The position numbers and the translations under genes are program-made. DNA of 64,000 nucleotides from Sphaerosporella brunnea (taxonomy: Eukaryota > Ascomycota > Pezizomycetes > Pezizales > Pyronemataceae). Under the pieces are notes generated by a model. The model saw only the letters and a program-made list of their open reading frames with translations, was not told where the DNA came from and searched no databases. The DNA lies in contig VXIS01000029.1 of the NCBI GenBank assembly GCA_008704415.1, forward strand, positions 62,001 through 126,000, given 5' to 3'. This document shows, piece after piece, positions 32,827 through 44,851 of the stretch. Within the stretch, counting starts at the first letter, position 1. The number at the start of each line of letters is the position of its first letter.

Positions 32827-34580
32827 ATGAAGACTACTGTTCTCGCTGGAGTCTTTGCCCTGGCGGCATCCTCCTTCCCCACTGCTCAGGCATTCTTCCG
32901 TATGCCGTGTTCTGGCCCGCTGCTTCGTGAGAGGTTAGCAGAACCCCATTCGTCCCCTAACGATAGAAGGCTCGCTGATCAACGAGCAGGGCCGATCCCA
33001 TCGTCAACCCTGGCACGGTTTCTAGCCATCTTCACAACATCGTCGGCGGAAACGGCTTTGATTTTTCCATGACCTACCAGAAGACGCAGGCCGCTAGTTG
33101 CTCCACGTGCAAGGCGAAGGCGGACAAGAGCAACTACTGGATTGTGAGTTGTTTCCTATTGAAGATTCTTGCCAAGTGCTGATTTTGAGGTAGCCGGATC
33201 TCTATGTGTAGGTCGCCCTTCGAAGGCTTCATGGATGGTCACTCTGACTGGTATTTAGCAAGGCGAAGAACGGATCCTATCACAACGTTGGAAACGGCGG
33301 TGCAACGATCTACTACCTGCAGCGCAGGGATTCGCCAACTGAGGAGCTCCTTCCGTTCCCCGCCGGCTTTCGCATGCTTGCTGGTGACCCAATGCGTCGT
33401 TCGCTTGATGGCGCTGGAATCGAGCAGAAGGGCATCAGCTTTGCTTGTCTCGGTGGCAACACGAAAGAAGGACAGACCCCCACTATTCCGAACTACACTT
33501 GCCCTTAGTACGTCTCGAAACTTTCCTTGATGTGCTGTGCACCAACTAACAGTCCACAAGTGGTCTGCGCCTCCAGATCGTCATGCCGAGCTGCTGGGAC
33601 GGCAAGAACTTGGACTCCCCAGACCACAAGTCCCACATGGCTTACCCCAGCGGTAACGACAACGGAAAATGTCCATCCACCCACCCGAAGCGCTTCATCA
33701 CGCTCTTCTATGAGTTCCTCTACGACGTGAAGTCTTGGGACAACGAGTGGGTTAACGGCAAGCACCCATTTGTTCTTTCCAACGGCGACCCAACAGGCCT
33801 TTCCATGCACGCTGACTTCGTCAACGGCTGGGACATACCCATTCTGAAGAAGGCTATCGATCAGTGCAACAGTGGCAACGGAAACATCGAGGAGTGCACG
33901 GTCCTTGAGCTTAATTCCGACCAGGCGACCAATGATTGCATGGTTCCAAATTCGATTAAGGAGCAGACTGAGGGGTGGATGTCCAAGCTGCCCGGATGTA
34001 ACCCGATCCAGCCTGGCCCTGGCAAGGCTATCACTCCACCGCCTTGCGGTGCGCCAACTTCCATTGGTACCAAGCAGGTATTTTATACGGACATGAGCTC
34101 CAAGGGCTGGGAATATGTCGGCTGTGCCTTGTGGGTTTCCATTCCACTCATTTGTCCCACCCGTCTCTGACATGATGTAGCGACGATCTCAACAACCGTC
34201 TCCTCCCATACCGGTACGCCAAGAACGATATGACCGTCCCCAAGTGTATCGACATCTGCACCAGCAAGGGCTACACCTATGCCGGGCTCGAATACGCTGA
34301 GGAGTGCTTCTGCGGTAATTCTATCGCCACGAACAAGCTTGGAGCGATGAAGTGCACCATGAAGTGCGCCGGTGACGCCAGCCAGTTCTGCGGAGGTCCT
34401 GTTAAGCTGTCGGTGTACAAGAAGAGCGGTAGCATAGTGGCTAAAACCAGCTCTGCTCCAAGCATTACCAAGACGGCAATTACTTCAAAGGTGAAACCCT
34501 CCAAGACCTCGAAGGTTCCGACCACCTTCAAGTTGTACACCACCAGCAAGAGGGCTGCTGCCCCAACTGGCAAGGCTTGA
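32827..34580 (+). CDS. Secreted DUF1996 protein with C-terminal WSC domain, 497 aa
   Basis: Six exons are inferred: 32827-32933, 32990-33143, 33194-33207 (only 14 nt), 33259-33507, 33561-34130 and 34181-34580. A signal peptide (MKTTVLAGVFALAASSFPTA) is followed by DUF1996: RADPIVNPGTVSSHLHNIVG at the start, then IVMPSCWDGKNLDSPDHKSH and AYPSGNDNGKCPSTHPKRF. These His/Asp-rich signatures mark the core. From about residue 362 a WSC domain with eight cysteines begins at WEYVGCAFDDLNNRLL and includes CIDICTSKGYTYAGLEY and ECFCGN. The C-terminal 60 residues are Ser/Thr/Lys-rich, as in wall-associated proteins. WSC domains bind glycans, so the protein probably acts in or on the cell wall. The catalytic role of DUF1996 is not established. 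It converges on the kinase gene. Confidence 0.88.
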
Positions 34581-35548
34581 TGGAGCGCCATTGAGGTGTA
34601 GTTGGGGAGTTTTACCACATACTTATTTGTTTGTATTTGTCCATACTCTTCAGCTGGCTGTCTGTTAGTGTATTTTCGAGAAGCCTTTGTGAGGTACTTG
34701 TTTTTTTCTGTTCGGGTTTCTTTCCTTGGTGTTCGGTTCTTTTGGGGGCGGACGGTGTACACAAGGCAGAGCAACAAAGTGTTTCTTCCAGTCGGCGTGG
34801 CCATCGTTCGATGCAGTGAATGCCGATGACTGCCATATCGTGCTGTCGAGTGCTGATGCGTGATACACGCGCATACTGCTGCGTATGCCCAGGTACCTGC
34901 TCCCTCCCAATCCGCTCCACCTCTCCAGCAAACACCGTGTTACCTTCGCAATCATGGCCAAATATCCATCTAATCCAATCCATAAATTAATCCCGCCCCT
35001 GCGCGCCCGCCAATTGCCAATCCCAATCCCGCACCTGCAAGCTCTAGAAAACATCATGCAACTATGTACTTTCCCGGAACTTTCCTCTTCCAGACATCAT
35101 CGGATCCTCTACACAATGGAGAAATCAAGAAGAAAGAAAAAAAAAAAAAGCGGGCAAAAAAAAAAAAAGAAAAAAAAAAGAAAAGACAGCCAAATGCCAT
35201 TTTAGTCGTATCACCCATTCACAGAGAAAAAAATGAACAACTCTCGCCATGAGTAGCAGCAACGCAAAAAAATCGGGAAAAAAAAAGGTATCATCCCCTA
35301 TTTCCTCCTCACCACACGTAACGTTACATCGAAGAAAAAAGAAAAGAAAAAGAGAAGCAATAACAAGAAAAAAAGAAAAAACTCCCCGCTCGAACCAGTA
35401 AAGACAAAACAAAAAAAAAAAGGAGGGAAAAAAAGGAGGATATTACAAAGATGACAGTCGCGAGCAAGCAACGTAGCAGCAGCAACTAAGTAAGAATCTG
35501 TTTTTTTCGGTGGAGTGTTCGTCAGACATTATTTATATTCGTGAATAG
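34581..35548. other. Convergent 3' region rich in A-runs
   Basis: Lies between two gene ends. 35120-35440 is unusually A-rich on the plus strand, with long A-runs broken by single G or C bases. No gene seen. Confidence 0.4.
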
Positions 35549-38500
35549 CTACCGTCTTGACCGGCCGCCTTCTCCACTGGACATTCCTGCCTCGTCATCT
35601 CGCAGCATCCTGATACTCCCCCCTGTGCCTGTGCCCGTCCGCCCTGCGCTTCCGCGTCCAGTCGCACTAGGAGTGGGCACAGCGCTGCCGGTTCCTGTGC
35701 CGGTTCCGTAGCCGACCTTGCCGGAGATGTTGCGATGGTTTGACGTTGCAGCTGCAACGCGCGGGAGCGTACTGCCGATAGTTGCACCGGTACTATTCCT
35801 CTTGGAAGCTGAGGCCAGAGTAGGGGCTTTGACTGTTGGGTTCCTGGTCGTTATGGGAGTACCGGTTGCCAGCTTCATTGGGGAATTCGCAATGTTCAGG
35901 CTGGATGCTAGAGTCGGCTTTTTTACGGTCACAGGAGGGTCCGGTAGAGGTCGCGAGTACGCGGTGTAGCGCCTAGTATCACTGCTCGCTGTGGCGGACG
36001 CGTAGTTTCCACTTCTGCTCCGGTTCTGCGCCGGCGGCTTGCGGCCGGTGATGAATTCATGGTTCATAGCCTCCTCCGGACGCATGCGCTTTTCGGGGTC
36101 CCAGCGGAGACAGCGGGCCACAAAGTCCAGGAACGGTTCGTCATCGCATTTGAGGGCATGTTGCAGCGTTTTGGAACTAACACGTCGCCGGCGGCCCTTC
36201 GAGGATACTATCATCCTTGGCTTGCCCTGAGAGTCGAAAAAAAGTTTGCGGCGGGTGGACTTTTCGATCAGGTGCTTTTCTGGGGGACCAAAAACTTCCA
36301 TGATACACGCTAGCTGCTCCTGCTCGTTTTCTCCAGGGAAGATGGGATAACCGGTGTACAACTCTGCCAAGATGCATCCAAGAGACCACATGTCGATGGG
36401 CAGACCGTAACTCATACCTAGGATGACTTCGGGAGAGCGGTAGAATCGAGACTGGATGTAGGTGTATACTGCCATGAAGTCAGCATTGGTTACCCAGAAA
36501 AGGCGACGTCATGAGAACTGAACCCTTCTCATTCTCAAAACAACTACTTCCAAAGTCGATGACCTTGATCTCAGTCTTCGCAGGATGTGCGAGCAGGATA
36601 TTTTCAGGCTTCAAGTCACAATGAATGACACGGTGACCCTTGAGCAGAACCAGCGAGCTAAGCATCTGCTTGGTGAAACGTCGAATGAGCTTGAGTGAGA
36701 AACCACGGAAGTCATTGCTCTTAATAAACTCGTAGAGGTTCATGCCCAAGAGTTCCGTTGAAATGCAGAGATGGCCACGGAAGTAGAAGCTCTGCGTGAA
36801 GTTGATTAACGAGTGCTTTTGTTGTGGGTCCTGGGGACGTTAGCAGGCGCGTACAAACGAGGGAACTAGATTGACATACCCATTCTTTGAGTTTCTGCAA
36901 GATGTTCACCTCAACCAGAGCTTGTTGATGGAAGCGCTTTTTGTTTCGAATAATCTTAATAGCAACGAGACCTCCAGACCGATGATCTATGCAACGGACA
37001 ACTTGACCGAAGGAACCTTTACCCAGGACGTCGATAATTTCATATCGGTAAGCGAGATGATCGCCTTTGACGATCGCATAGTCGCCACGTTCGTCGTCGT
37101 ATCCAAAGTTGGGCAGATTAGTGTTCTTCAAATCACCAACATGTTTTTTGGCATCCGGAAGACCTGTGAAGTAAACATCCTTATAATCGACGATTTCGCC
37201 CCGCTCAAAGATATTCAAAACGCCCATCCGGAGAACATGTTGCGGTGACATGCGATCCTTCGATGCTGCTCGCCTCTTCAAGTCGTCCATTTGGTTAGCT
37301 GCTTGATCGAGGTTCTTTTTCTTGGATGCGATTCGCCGCATCTCTTCCTCCGCGATGAGATCGTCGTGATCTAGGTTGGGGTCCGTGCTTTGGTGAGTTC
37401 TCGAGCTCCGTAACTGGCTTAATGATCCTTTGCTACCGAGCATCTTGGTCATGGGACTCAAAATAGAACTTGCGGCTGAGGCCGTCTTGGAGGGGGGCGC
37501 CGGAGCACGGTCCTCGGCCTTCTTATCCTTGCCCCAACTGTCACTCTTCGTGCGATCATGTTGTGCTAAGGGAGTGCTTCCAATTGAACCCTTCCTTCGA
37601 TTCTGTGCAACTAGCGTGGCTGATCCTTTGCTGGGACTAGGGGCACCAGTCGCTGCGGTTCCAGCGGTCCAAGTTGAAGATGTCGGCAACTTGGGAGGTT
37701 GCATGCTGTCGAGCTTGGAGTTCAGAGAAGAGCTGTATTCCTCTGCGCGTTCATTAGCAGCATGGCTGTTTTTTCCTTGCGACGTTTTCTTCCAACTCAG
37801 GCTTAGTTTGCGTCGGATAGATGTGCTGGTGGAAGGCGGCGACTCCGTCACGTCTTCCAGCGGAGCAACGTTTTTCATGGAATCTTGGCTCTTCCGCGAC
37901 CGATTCTGACTCTTGACCAGCGGCTGCACCGGAGTCGCCCTCTTGGACAACGTGCCCTTCTCCGATCCAGTTGCCGAAGTCCCTCTCGTCAGCGTGCCAG
38001 AAACGTACGGACTGGCGGTTTGTCTTCCGATCCGGCTGCCGGCGCCAGTTGAGATAGGGATGCTGCTGCTTGCACTCGATCCAGCTCTTAAAGACAAACT
38101 GGACGGGCTTTCCTCCGCCGGCGGAGGGTGAGGGTGGTTGAAGGAACTCATACTTCGTTCGTAATTCGAAGAGCGACCATCGTGATCCCGCCGGGTGAAG
38201 AATGAAGCCTTGGATGCGGTCATCGGAGTGCTGGGTGCTTTGTCGCCCTTTCTCGGGGGTGGTGTGAGGCCTTCAGAATCTGAAGCTCCACCAAAGGCGT
38301 TGACGCGTGCAATGGTGGGCGTGCTTAGCGGCAACAAATTCAACGGCGGCAGACGGAGGGGCGCCAGGTCTTTCTTTCGGAGGCTCGATGAGGACGCTTT
38401 GCTCTCCAACATTTGGAACCCCTGGCCTCCCGCCCCGAGCCCCCCAATCGTCATCCCGCGTTTCCTTCTCTCCCTGTCACCTCGTTTCTTTTCAGGCTTG

Positions 38501-40610
38501 GGCGATTCTGCAGGCTCCGGCGGCATTTGAATGTGATCATAGTTATCCAGATCAAACATCTCGGGCTCTTCGGAGGGCTCGCACTGCGTCGCCATATCCG
38601 GCGCGAGGCTGAACTTGCGGGGAGTGAACATATTACTGTTAGAACTCTTTGTCCTACTCATTGGAGAGTCTGAGCTCAGCGTGTGATCCGATTCGATCGA
38701 TTGTGTTTCAGGCTCCGTTGAGTCCGCATGATCAGGCGCCAAGCTAGACTTCCGCGGACCGTAAATACTACCATTGCTGCTCTTATAGGTTCCCATGGGA
38801 GTATTTTCGTAGCTCGGAGTAAGACTTGAGTCGCCGCTGTGAATTTCAGCTGGCGACGCGAGGTTTTTCGGCAGCGGCGGAACTGGTGGTATATCCTCAT
38901 CATCCCTCTCCAATTGCGGCGGTCTCGGTAATCGCGACCCAAAATTCAGCGCAACCTTCGGTTGCAAAGAGCCCACGGACGTTCGCGCAGAAGTGCTAGT
39001 GGATGACATCGACAGACCGGAACTGTAGCTCTTCCGCTGTGGTTCAGGCGTTGTAGCTTGGGAGGATGGAGTCGCGCTTTTTGTGGGTAATATTGACGGG
39101 CTGCCAGGCGTGGATGTGTTCTCCACTTGATTTGGTAATAACGGAGGTGGTGGAGTATTCAACATGGAGAGCCTCTTCAATCTTCGGGCATCGGTTGGGC
39201 TGATGGTTCGAGCTGCCAATCCAGATGCATGAGGGATTGTAGATATTCTGCGGGAAGCCGTGGAGCCCGGCGTACCTATTTTCTTTGCAGTATTGGGAGA
39301 TCGAGGAGACCTCGGAGGAATCCCTATAGAAGCGCGATATTGGTCAGGAGCAAGTGCTGTATTGGTGTTGAGCGCTAGCCCCTGTGCGTGTCTCGGAGGA
39401 GGCTGCAGCGACTTTGACTTCCCGCTACGTGCAGACACTTTGACGCCTTCTTCGGCTGTGGCCGTCTCAGAATAGCCACCTGCTCTGTGATACTTGGGCG
39501 GAACTGGCGGTCCCAGTGATCCGGAAGCAGTACCACTGGGCTGTCGTCCGGGGCCCTGGATCGAACTGGCTGGTTCTATGGTCCCCGCCGTCGCGCGATA
39601 CCTGACAGCAGAAGGGGCAGACACGCCAGTCAAAGCGGACATATTGCTTTGGCGGCGACGCGTAGGAGCCTCCTTTGCTTCCGCAAGTTCTGTTACCGCC
39701 ATAGCTTCACGCGCTGCCTCTCGTGCCGCCGACCGCGGCTCCCGATTCAGCGGCGCTGCGAACTTACCTACACTGGGTCTCCGCAACATCGATCCAGCCG
39801 AGTCCCGACTGCTGGTTTGCTCGGTCACATGCGATCCAACACCGGTGCGGAGGCTTCGGATGCTGGCACCGCTGACCTTCCTCGACGGAGACTGATAAGA
39901 ATTGATCTGCTCATGGTCGATGATCCCTCTATGCACGTCCTCGAGATTCATTGATGGCTGAAAATCGAATGGGTCCTCCAATGCACCATTGCCCTTAAGC
40001 TTACTGTCTCCAAATGCATAAAACGTCGTAACTTTACCGCTCTCGGGGTCGTATCGGGAGGATTCGTTGGAATTAGTATAGGCATTATTTGTAGACGTGG
40101 GAGCTGAAGACGAAGCCTGCAAAATACGGCTTTGCGCATCACTGTCGGCAATGGCACCGTGATCAGCCCCAATGTTGTCTCACAAAATAAGAAATTGACA
40201 AGAAAAAAAACGCGATTTCACGTACGGCTTTAAAGTCGAGAAATCGGGCGCTCTCGTTATAAGTGGCCTTTTCTGCTCCCTGACGCTTGTTCGTGCCAGG
40301 GGCTTTGCTGGGGATCGTGGCTCTCGTAATGATGGTTTTCGTGGAATGCTTGTAGCCTCAGGATTCTTGGGCAGTCGCTTTCTTTGCCGGCCCTCTGCAT
40401 GAAAATGCGCCCCGTTAGCAGTTCCATTCGTAACCCTCGAATCGGACACGACCCACCGTCTCCATTGCTCTTCCCAATAGAAGAGGTGCTTGAAGCATCG
40501 TCTCTCGAAGAAGCCGGTGATTCCCGGCGGAGTGAGTAGGAGGTCGTGTTCGTGAGGGAGGTGGAAGAGTGGTTGGAGTGATGAGGTTGTCGCGAAACTT
40601 GAACCGGCAT
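35549..40610 (-). CDS. pom1: DYRK-family Ser/Thr protein kinase, Pom1-like, 1603 aa
   Basis: Five exons are inferred: 40610-40457, 40394-40226, 40141-36880, 36830-36524 and 36468-35549. The first 1100 residues are Ser/Pro/Arg-rich and presumably disordered. The kinase domain starts near 1139 with the Gly loop [10 protein letters not shown]; the ATP-binding lysine in VAIK is Lys1170. The catalytic loop HCDLKPEN (Asp1267) is the DYRK form, and the magnesium motif is DFG (Asp1287). The activation loop [13 protein letters not shown] carries the autophosphorylated second tyrosine (Tyr1301). About 165 residues of basic, Gly/Ser-rich tail follow. Fission-yeast Pom1 marks cell tips and times mitosis through gradients, and filamentous relatives affect polarity and septation. 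The symbol rests on this likeness. The third donor (G|GTTCAG) is unusual, but the join restores the family sequence exactly. Confidence 0.88.
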
Positions 40611-43252
40611 GATGACGGCTCAAGAACGCACAATTCCGATGTTGTGGGTATTGACCGTGGGGGGGGGGGGGGGGAGCGGGATATTCTCTTTGGACGGGAG
40701 TGAGTGGATGGGCACAGTATGGCTGGTAGTGCGGGCGGGCTCAGAGAAATTGTTGGAATTGTCAGATGCAGCCAGTTAGGAGTAAGCTGGAAGGGGAGCC
40801 AGTCCACGGTGTACACTCTTTAGGCGAGCCCGCAGGAAGGGGGGCGGGTAAGGAAAGGTGACGCTCTCGAGTGGGTTCGAGGCGGCGACGCGAGGCTGGC
40901 TCTCTCTCTGTCTCTCTTTTCTCTCTTTGCGGAGTGGGCGCGAAGAAAGTAGTAGTTTAGAGCCGTTGCTGCATAGCGAGTGGCCGTTGGTTGGGGCTGG
41001 GGGGGGGGGGTGGTGGTGGTGGACACGGCGACCGACGGGGGATGAGGAAACCACGACAACGGACAGCAAGAGCGGTCGATCTTTCACGGGGTCCTGGCCC
41101 TGGCTGGTAGATAGCAGCAGATAGTGTGCAGCGTAGGTGCGTGTGCGTACGTAGCGTATGTAGCAGTTCTCCACCGCAGGAAGAAGACGAGAGCGGGTGG
41201 GTTTTTCGAAATAACGATCGATTGAATGATGCCCAAGGGGAGGTACCCTATTGTGGATTATATCCGGGAGATTGTCTTCTTGGTTGTACTCGAAATTTTT
41301 TAAATTTTTTCCTCGCACGGATTTCGACTTCCCTTTCGTCTCGTTGTGGGGGTTTTGCGTTGGCTGCCCGCGCTGACGATGGATGAATGGGGACGACGGC
41401 GGCGTTGGCTGCCGACAGTTTTGAAGGAATAGGGGACACAAGACTTTCGATGCAGTGCAGGGAGCGAGGCGAGAGGGACAGTGCTGGTGACTGAGTAACC
41501 TCCAGCAAAGTACTTATGTACCTCGACCCAGAACAGCAGCCAGAAGAGAAAGAGACAACGACGACGGGTGGGATTGCATCGAAGGAGGAGTGCAGAGGCG
41601 GACGAGAGAGGGGCGGGGGCTTGGAGTCACCGGCCAGAAGACAACGTGATTTGATTTTAGCAAAATTCTGCTGATTTCGGTGGATACTCTGCACACATCG
41701 TTTCTCGTCGCGAAGGTGGCCAGCCATCCGGCGATGTCACGCATCGGCAGCCTTCGTCGTACATGTCACTCTGAGCATCACCATCATCAGCATCTCGCTG
41801 CAGCCCGGGCTGGTGCACGACAACTCTCTTTTGTCGAAGAACAGCATGTCACCACACGGCGTGCGTGGGGGCAGGGGTCCGCCTGGCTTCTATCCCCTTT
41901 CCAGAACCGCCAGAGCTTGCGTTCGACTTCAACGCCAGAAGATGTGGACAGCAGCCATCGGAGCAGAAACTGGTACCGAAGTATGCACTTTATGCGATAC
42001 AGAGTACAATTGCCTAGACAGACGGCTCCTTATTGGCAGGACTCTGTTGGTACCACGGAGTGTCGTGGCTTGTTTGCAGAGACTCCAGGTTTGTCTTTTC
42101 ACGGTCGCTTCCGACAAACGAGCTGCCCGTAGCCAGTAGTGTTACGCTCGAGACTTAACTAAAGCTCAATCCGTTCTCACGACTGCTCTTTTTCCCTTAC
42201 ATATGCCGTCATCGTTCTCTATAACTATCCAGCCTAATTGCTGATTGAGCTCGCCAGTGCGTGAGTTGTCACCGTGCCGTCTCTCACCAAGTCCACTACC
42301 CCGCACCGTATTGGGTCCAGTTGCCTTCTCTCTTTTATGCTATCAGCTCACTTCTCCTACTGGCTTGATCCGCCCGTCGTCTGAAGGTTCAATCAGTCTC
42401 ATGTTTCGTGAGAAAGTTACCGACGAAACGAAATGTTTCGAGCTTGAACGATTCCGTCTTGGTGTACTTTTCGGTCGGGGGCGCAGTTGTTAACAAAGGC
42501 TTAGTCAGTGTCCTCTCCCCCGCCAAAGCGCTATTCGCTTGCGCGATAGTTGCAAAGTCCTCAAGGCTGGCTCAAAGCATTTTCGAAGAGTGTTATCGAG
42601 TGACTGCCAGTGAGTGATAACGGACTTCGCACATCTCGTGGGGCTCCAATTCTCATGCGTCGCGGACGAGTGGAAACTGTTGAAAAGAGAGGTGACTGAG
42701 GTGAGAAGTTAGTAGCGAAACGAAGATCAGGCTCAGTCAATTGAGGAGATACTTAGTATGTCAAACATACGAGATCGGGTCAAAGTTGGAGTGCTGCCAC
42801 TGTTGATCATAAGTGTGCTGATTTGGTCAGATATCCCGGTTGATTTCGGAGCCCGACGCTCCAAGTCCGAGCGCCTCAGCACCCGCAGAAACGGCCGGCG
42901 TTGCTGGGAGTTTGCTTTGCTGTTCATCCTCGGCCAGTGAGAGAGATTCCCCTCGCAGGTGATGACGCTCCACCTTCTTTGCCTGCAGGATGGGTTTCGG
43001 GCTAAGGAACAAGGTTGAACCAGGTCGAGTGAAACGCAAGAGAGAGCTTAGAGCTGATCAGATACGGTCAGGTGACTGGCTTGATCTTATCTATCTATCT
43101 GGGGTCTATCTAATCTCATCGCCTCCAACTCCATCTTCACATGGCAAACCAAACGTCATCCACGAGCAACAACCTGGCCGTGGCTGCCGGAGAGCACAGA
43201 ATCGCAAAACAGCACCCCACCAGTTTGCCGTATCTCTGCCGACCCACATATC
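40611..43252. other. Long region between the kinase and peroxin genes
   Basis: No gene supported. It holds a G-run at 40661-40674 and a GGTGGT run at about 41007-41025. As the upstream sequence of a long regulatory kinase gene it probably includes a long leader. Short upstream open frames exist at 40776-41441 but are not convincing as genes. Confidence 0.35.
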
Positions 43253-44641
43253 ATGAACGACATCCACTCCCTTGCCCCCGACTTCCCACATGGCCGCGAG
43301 CGTTCCAGCTCCGTCGGCTCGTCTTCCCCGCACTCTCGCAGTCCATCTCCCCAGCGTTCAAGCGGTCGGCACGGCTGGACGCTCGGTCTCGTATCGCACA
43401 CCCCTCACCGTCGAAGCTACTCCGGCGCCTCTGCATCTGCGGCACCCGAAAGCAATAGTAATACCAGCATGTCGACCAGCATCCAAGAGCGCGTTTTCCA
43501 GCGCATGCTACAATCTGTTCTCCCCAGCGACTTCGCGCTGCAAGAAGAAGATGGCTCCACACCGGGGGCCAAAGATCCGCGCCCAGATACGCGGGAGCGG
43601 CCACCCTTCAGTCTGACGACGATGTCGCAGAACTTTCGGCGCTTCAACTCGCGGATCGGAATCGTCTTTATCTTCCAGCACCGAGTGCTTCGGCTTCTGA
43701 GCTGGAAGACACCATCACACACGTTGTCACTCGCGCTCATCTACACCTTTGTCTGTCTTGATCCATACCTGATATTTGCCCTGCCCGCCACAGCGGCCTT
43801 GCTATTCCTGATGGTTCCCTCGTTCATCACTCGCCACCCGCCGGCTCCAAACAGCGTCTACACGGCCTCTGGCCCCGCGATCGCTCCCCCGCCCGAGGTC
43901 CGGGCGGTCTCCGAGATCTCAAAAGATTTCTTCCGCAATCTCCGCGACCTGCAAAACACGATGGACGACTTCACGGTGATGCATGACAAAACGATCGCGC
44001 TGATCGGGCCGCCCACAAACTTCTCAGACGAGAAACTCTCCTCGGGTATATTCCTTATACTATTCTTCACCAGCATCGCCTTGTTCATTAGTGCCCACCT
44101 CCTGCCCTGGCGGTTGATATTCCTCGTGCTTGGCTGGACGGGATTGGCATTTGCCAATCCCTCCCTCCAACGCTTCGTACTGGATACCCATGACGAGCAC
44201 CTAGCCCCAAAGGAGAAGCACGTAGCCTTGATGGCAGACTCCTGGATCCACCGCGACATCACCCTCTCCACCACCCCCGAAACACGCGAAGTCGAGGTCT
44301 TTGAGCTTCAGCGCCGCACCCCCAGCGGTGAATACGAGCCCTGGCTATTCTCGAACTCTCCCTACGAACCGCTAAGCCCTGCTCGCATCGCCGAGGAACG
44401 GCCAAAGGGTACACGGTTCTTTGAGGATGTAAGAGTGCCGCCAGGCTGGGAGTGGGTTGAGGGGAAGTGGACGCTGGATCTTGGGAGCACAACGTGGGTC
44501 GCTGAACGATGTGTGGTGGGTGTTGAGGTCGAGGAGGAGGGTGAGAGATGGGTTTTTGATCATGAACATGAAGGTGTGCATGGTGAGTGGAGACGTCGGA
44601 GGTGGGTTAGAACTGTTAGGAGGAAGTATATGACGGAATAG
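43253..44641 (+). CDS. Integral peroxin of the Pex28/29/30-32 family with DysF domain, 462 aa
   Basis: Single exon. A Ser-rich cytosolic head (about 90 residues) is followed by two paired hydrophobic regions: residues 160-200 (LSLALIYTFVCLDPYLIFAL) and 265-305 (FLILFFTSIALFISAHLLPW). These have a reticulon-like hairpin layout. A C-terminal dysferlin-type DysF module follows from about 340: PWLFSNSPYEPLSPARIAEE, RVPPGWEWVEGKW and RWRRRRWVR-type ends. Family members sit in the ER/peroxisome membrane and control where and how peroxisomes bud. Which subtype this is cannot be told. The start codon was chosen as the first in-frame ATG after an upstream stop. RNase H2B follows on the same strand 210 bp downstream. 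Confidence 0.85.
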   Translation: MNDIHSLAPDFPHGRERSSSVGSSSPHSRSPSPQRSSGRHGWTLGLVSHTPHRRSYSGASASAAPESNSNTSMSTSIQERVFQRMLQSVLPSDFALQEEDGSTPGAKDPRPDTRERPPFSLTTMSQNFRRFNSRIGIVFIFQHRVLRLLSWKTPSHTLSLALIYTFVCLDPYLIFALPATAALLFLMVPSFITRHPPAPNSVYTASGPAIAPPPEVRAVSEISKDFFRNLRDLQNTMDDFTVMHDKTIALIGPPTNFSDEKLSSGIFLILFFTSIALFISAHLLPWRLIFLVLGWTGLAFANPSLQRFVLDTHDEHLAPKEKHVALMADSWIHRDITLSTTPETREVEVFELQRRTPSGEYEPWLFSNSPYEPLSPARIAEERPKGTRFFEDVRVPPGWEWVEGKWTLDLGSTTWVAERCVVGVEVEEEGERWVFDHEHEGVHGEWRRRRWVRTVRRKYMTE

Positions 44642-44851
44642 CTTTTGCTTTCGGCCTGGCGTTGGATCTTGCTTTTGTTGTTATCGGAGATCATAATCAC
44701 ATGCATAACTACGTCGCGACCCTGCCAAGCCAAGCCAACTTTTATCACTCGACGCGTGCCAGGCACAGCGAACCCAAACCACGCGCGCTTCATAAACACT
44801 CCTCACCGCAACAACAAACAGCACCAGAACAAAGAACAAGACCCCACAGTA

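Noticed and set aside
35120..35440. A-rich stretch that could be a retrotransposon poly-A tail
   Set aside because: No adjacent element body or target duplication; it is broken by G and C bases and sits between two converging gene ends.
40776..41441. 221-codon minus-strand frame upstream of the kinase
   Set aside because: It lies where the kinase leader is expected and its sequence is low-complexity Ser/Pro/His.
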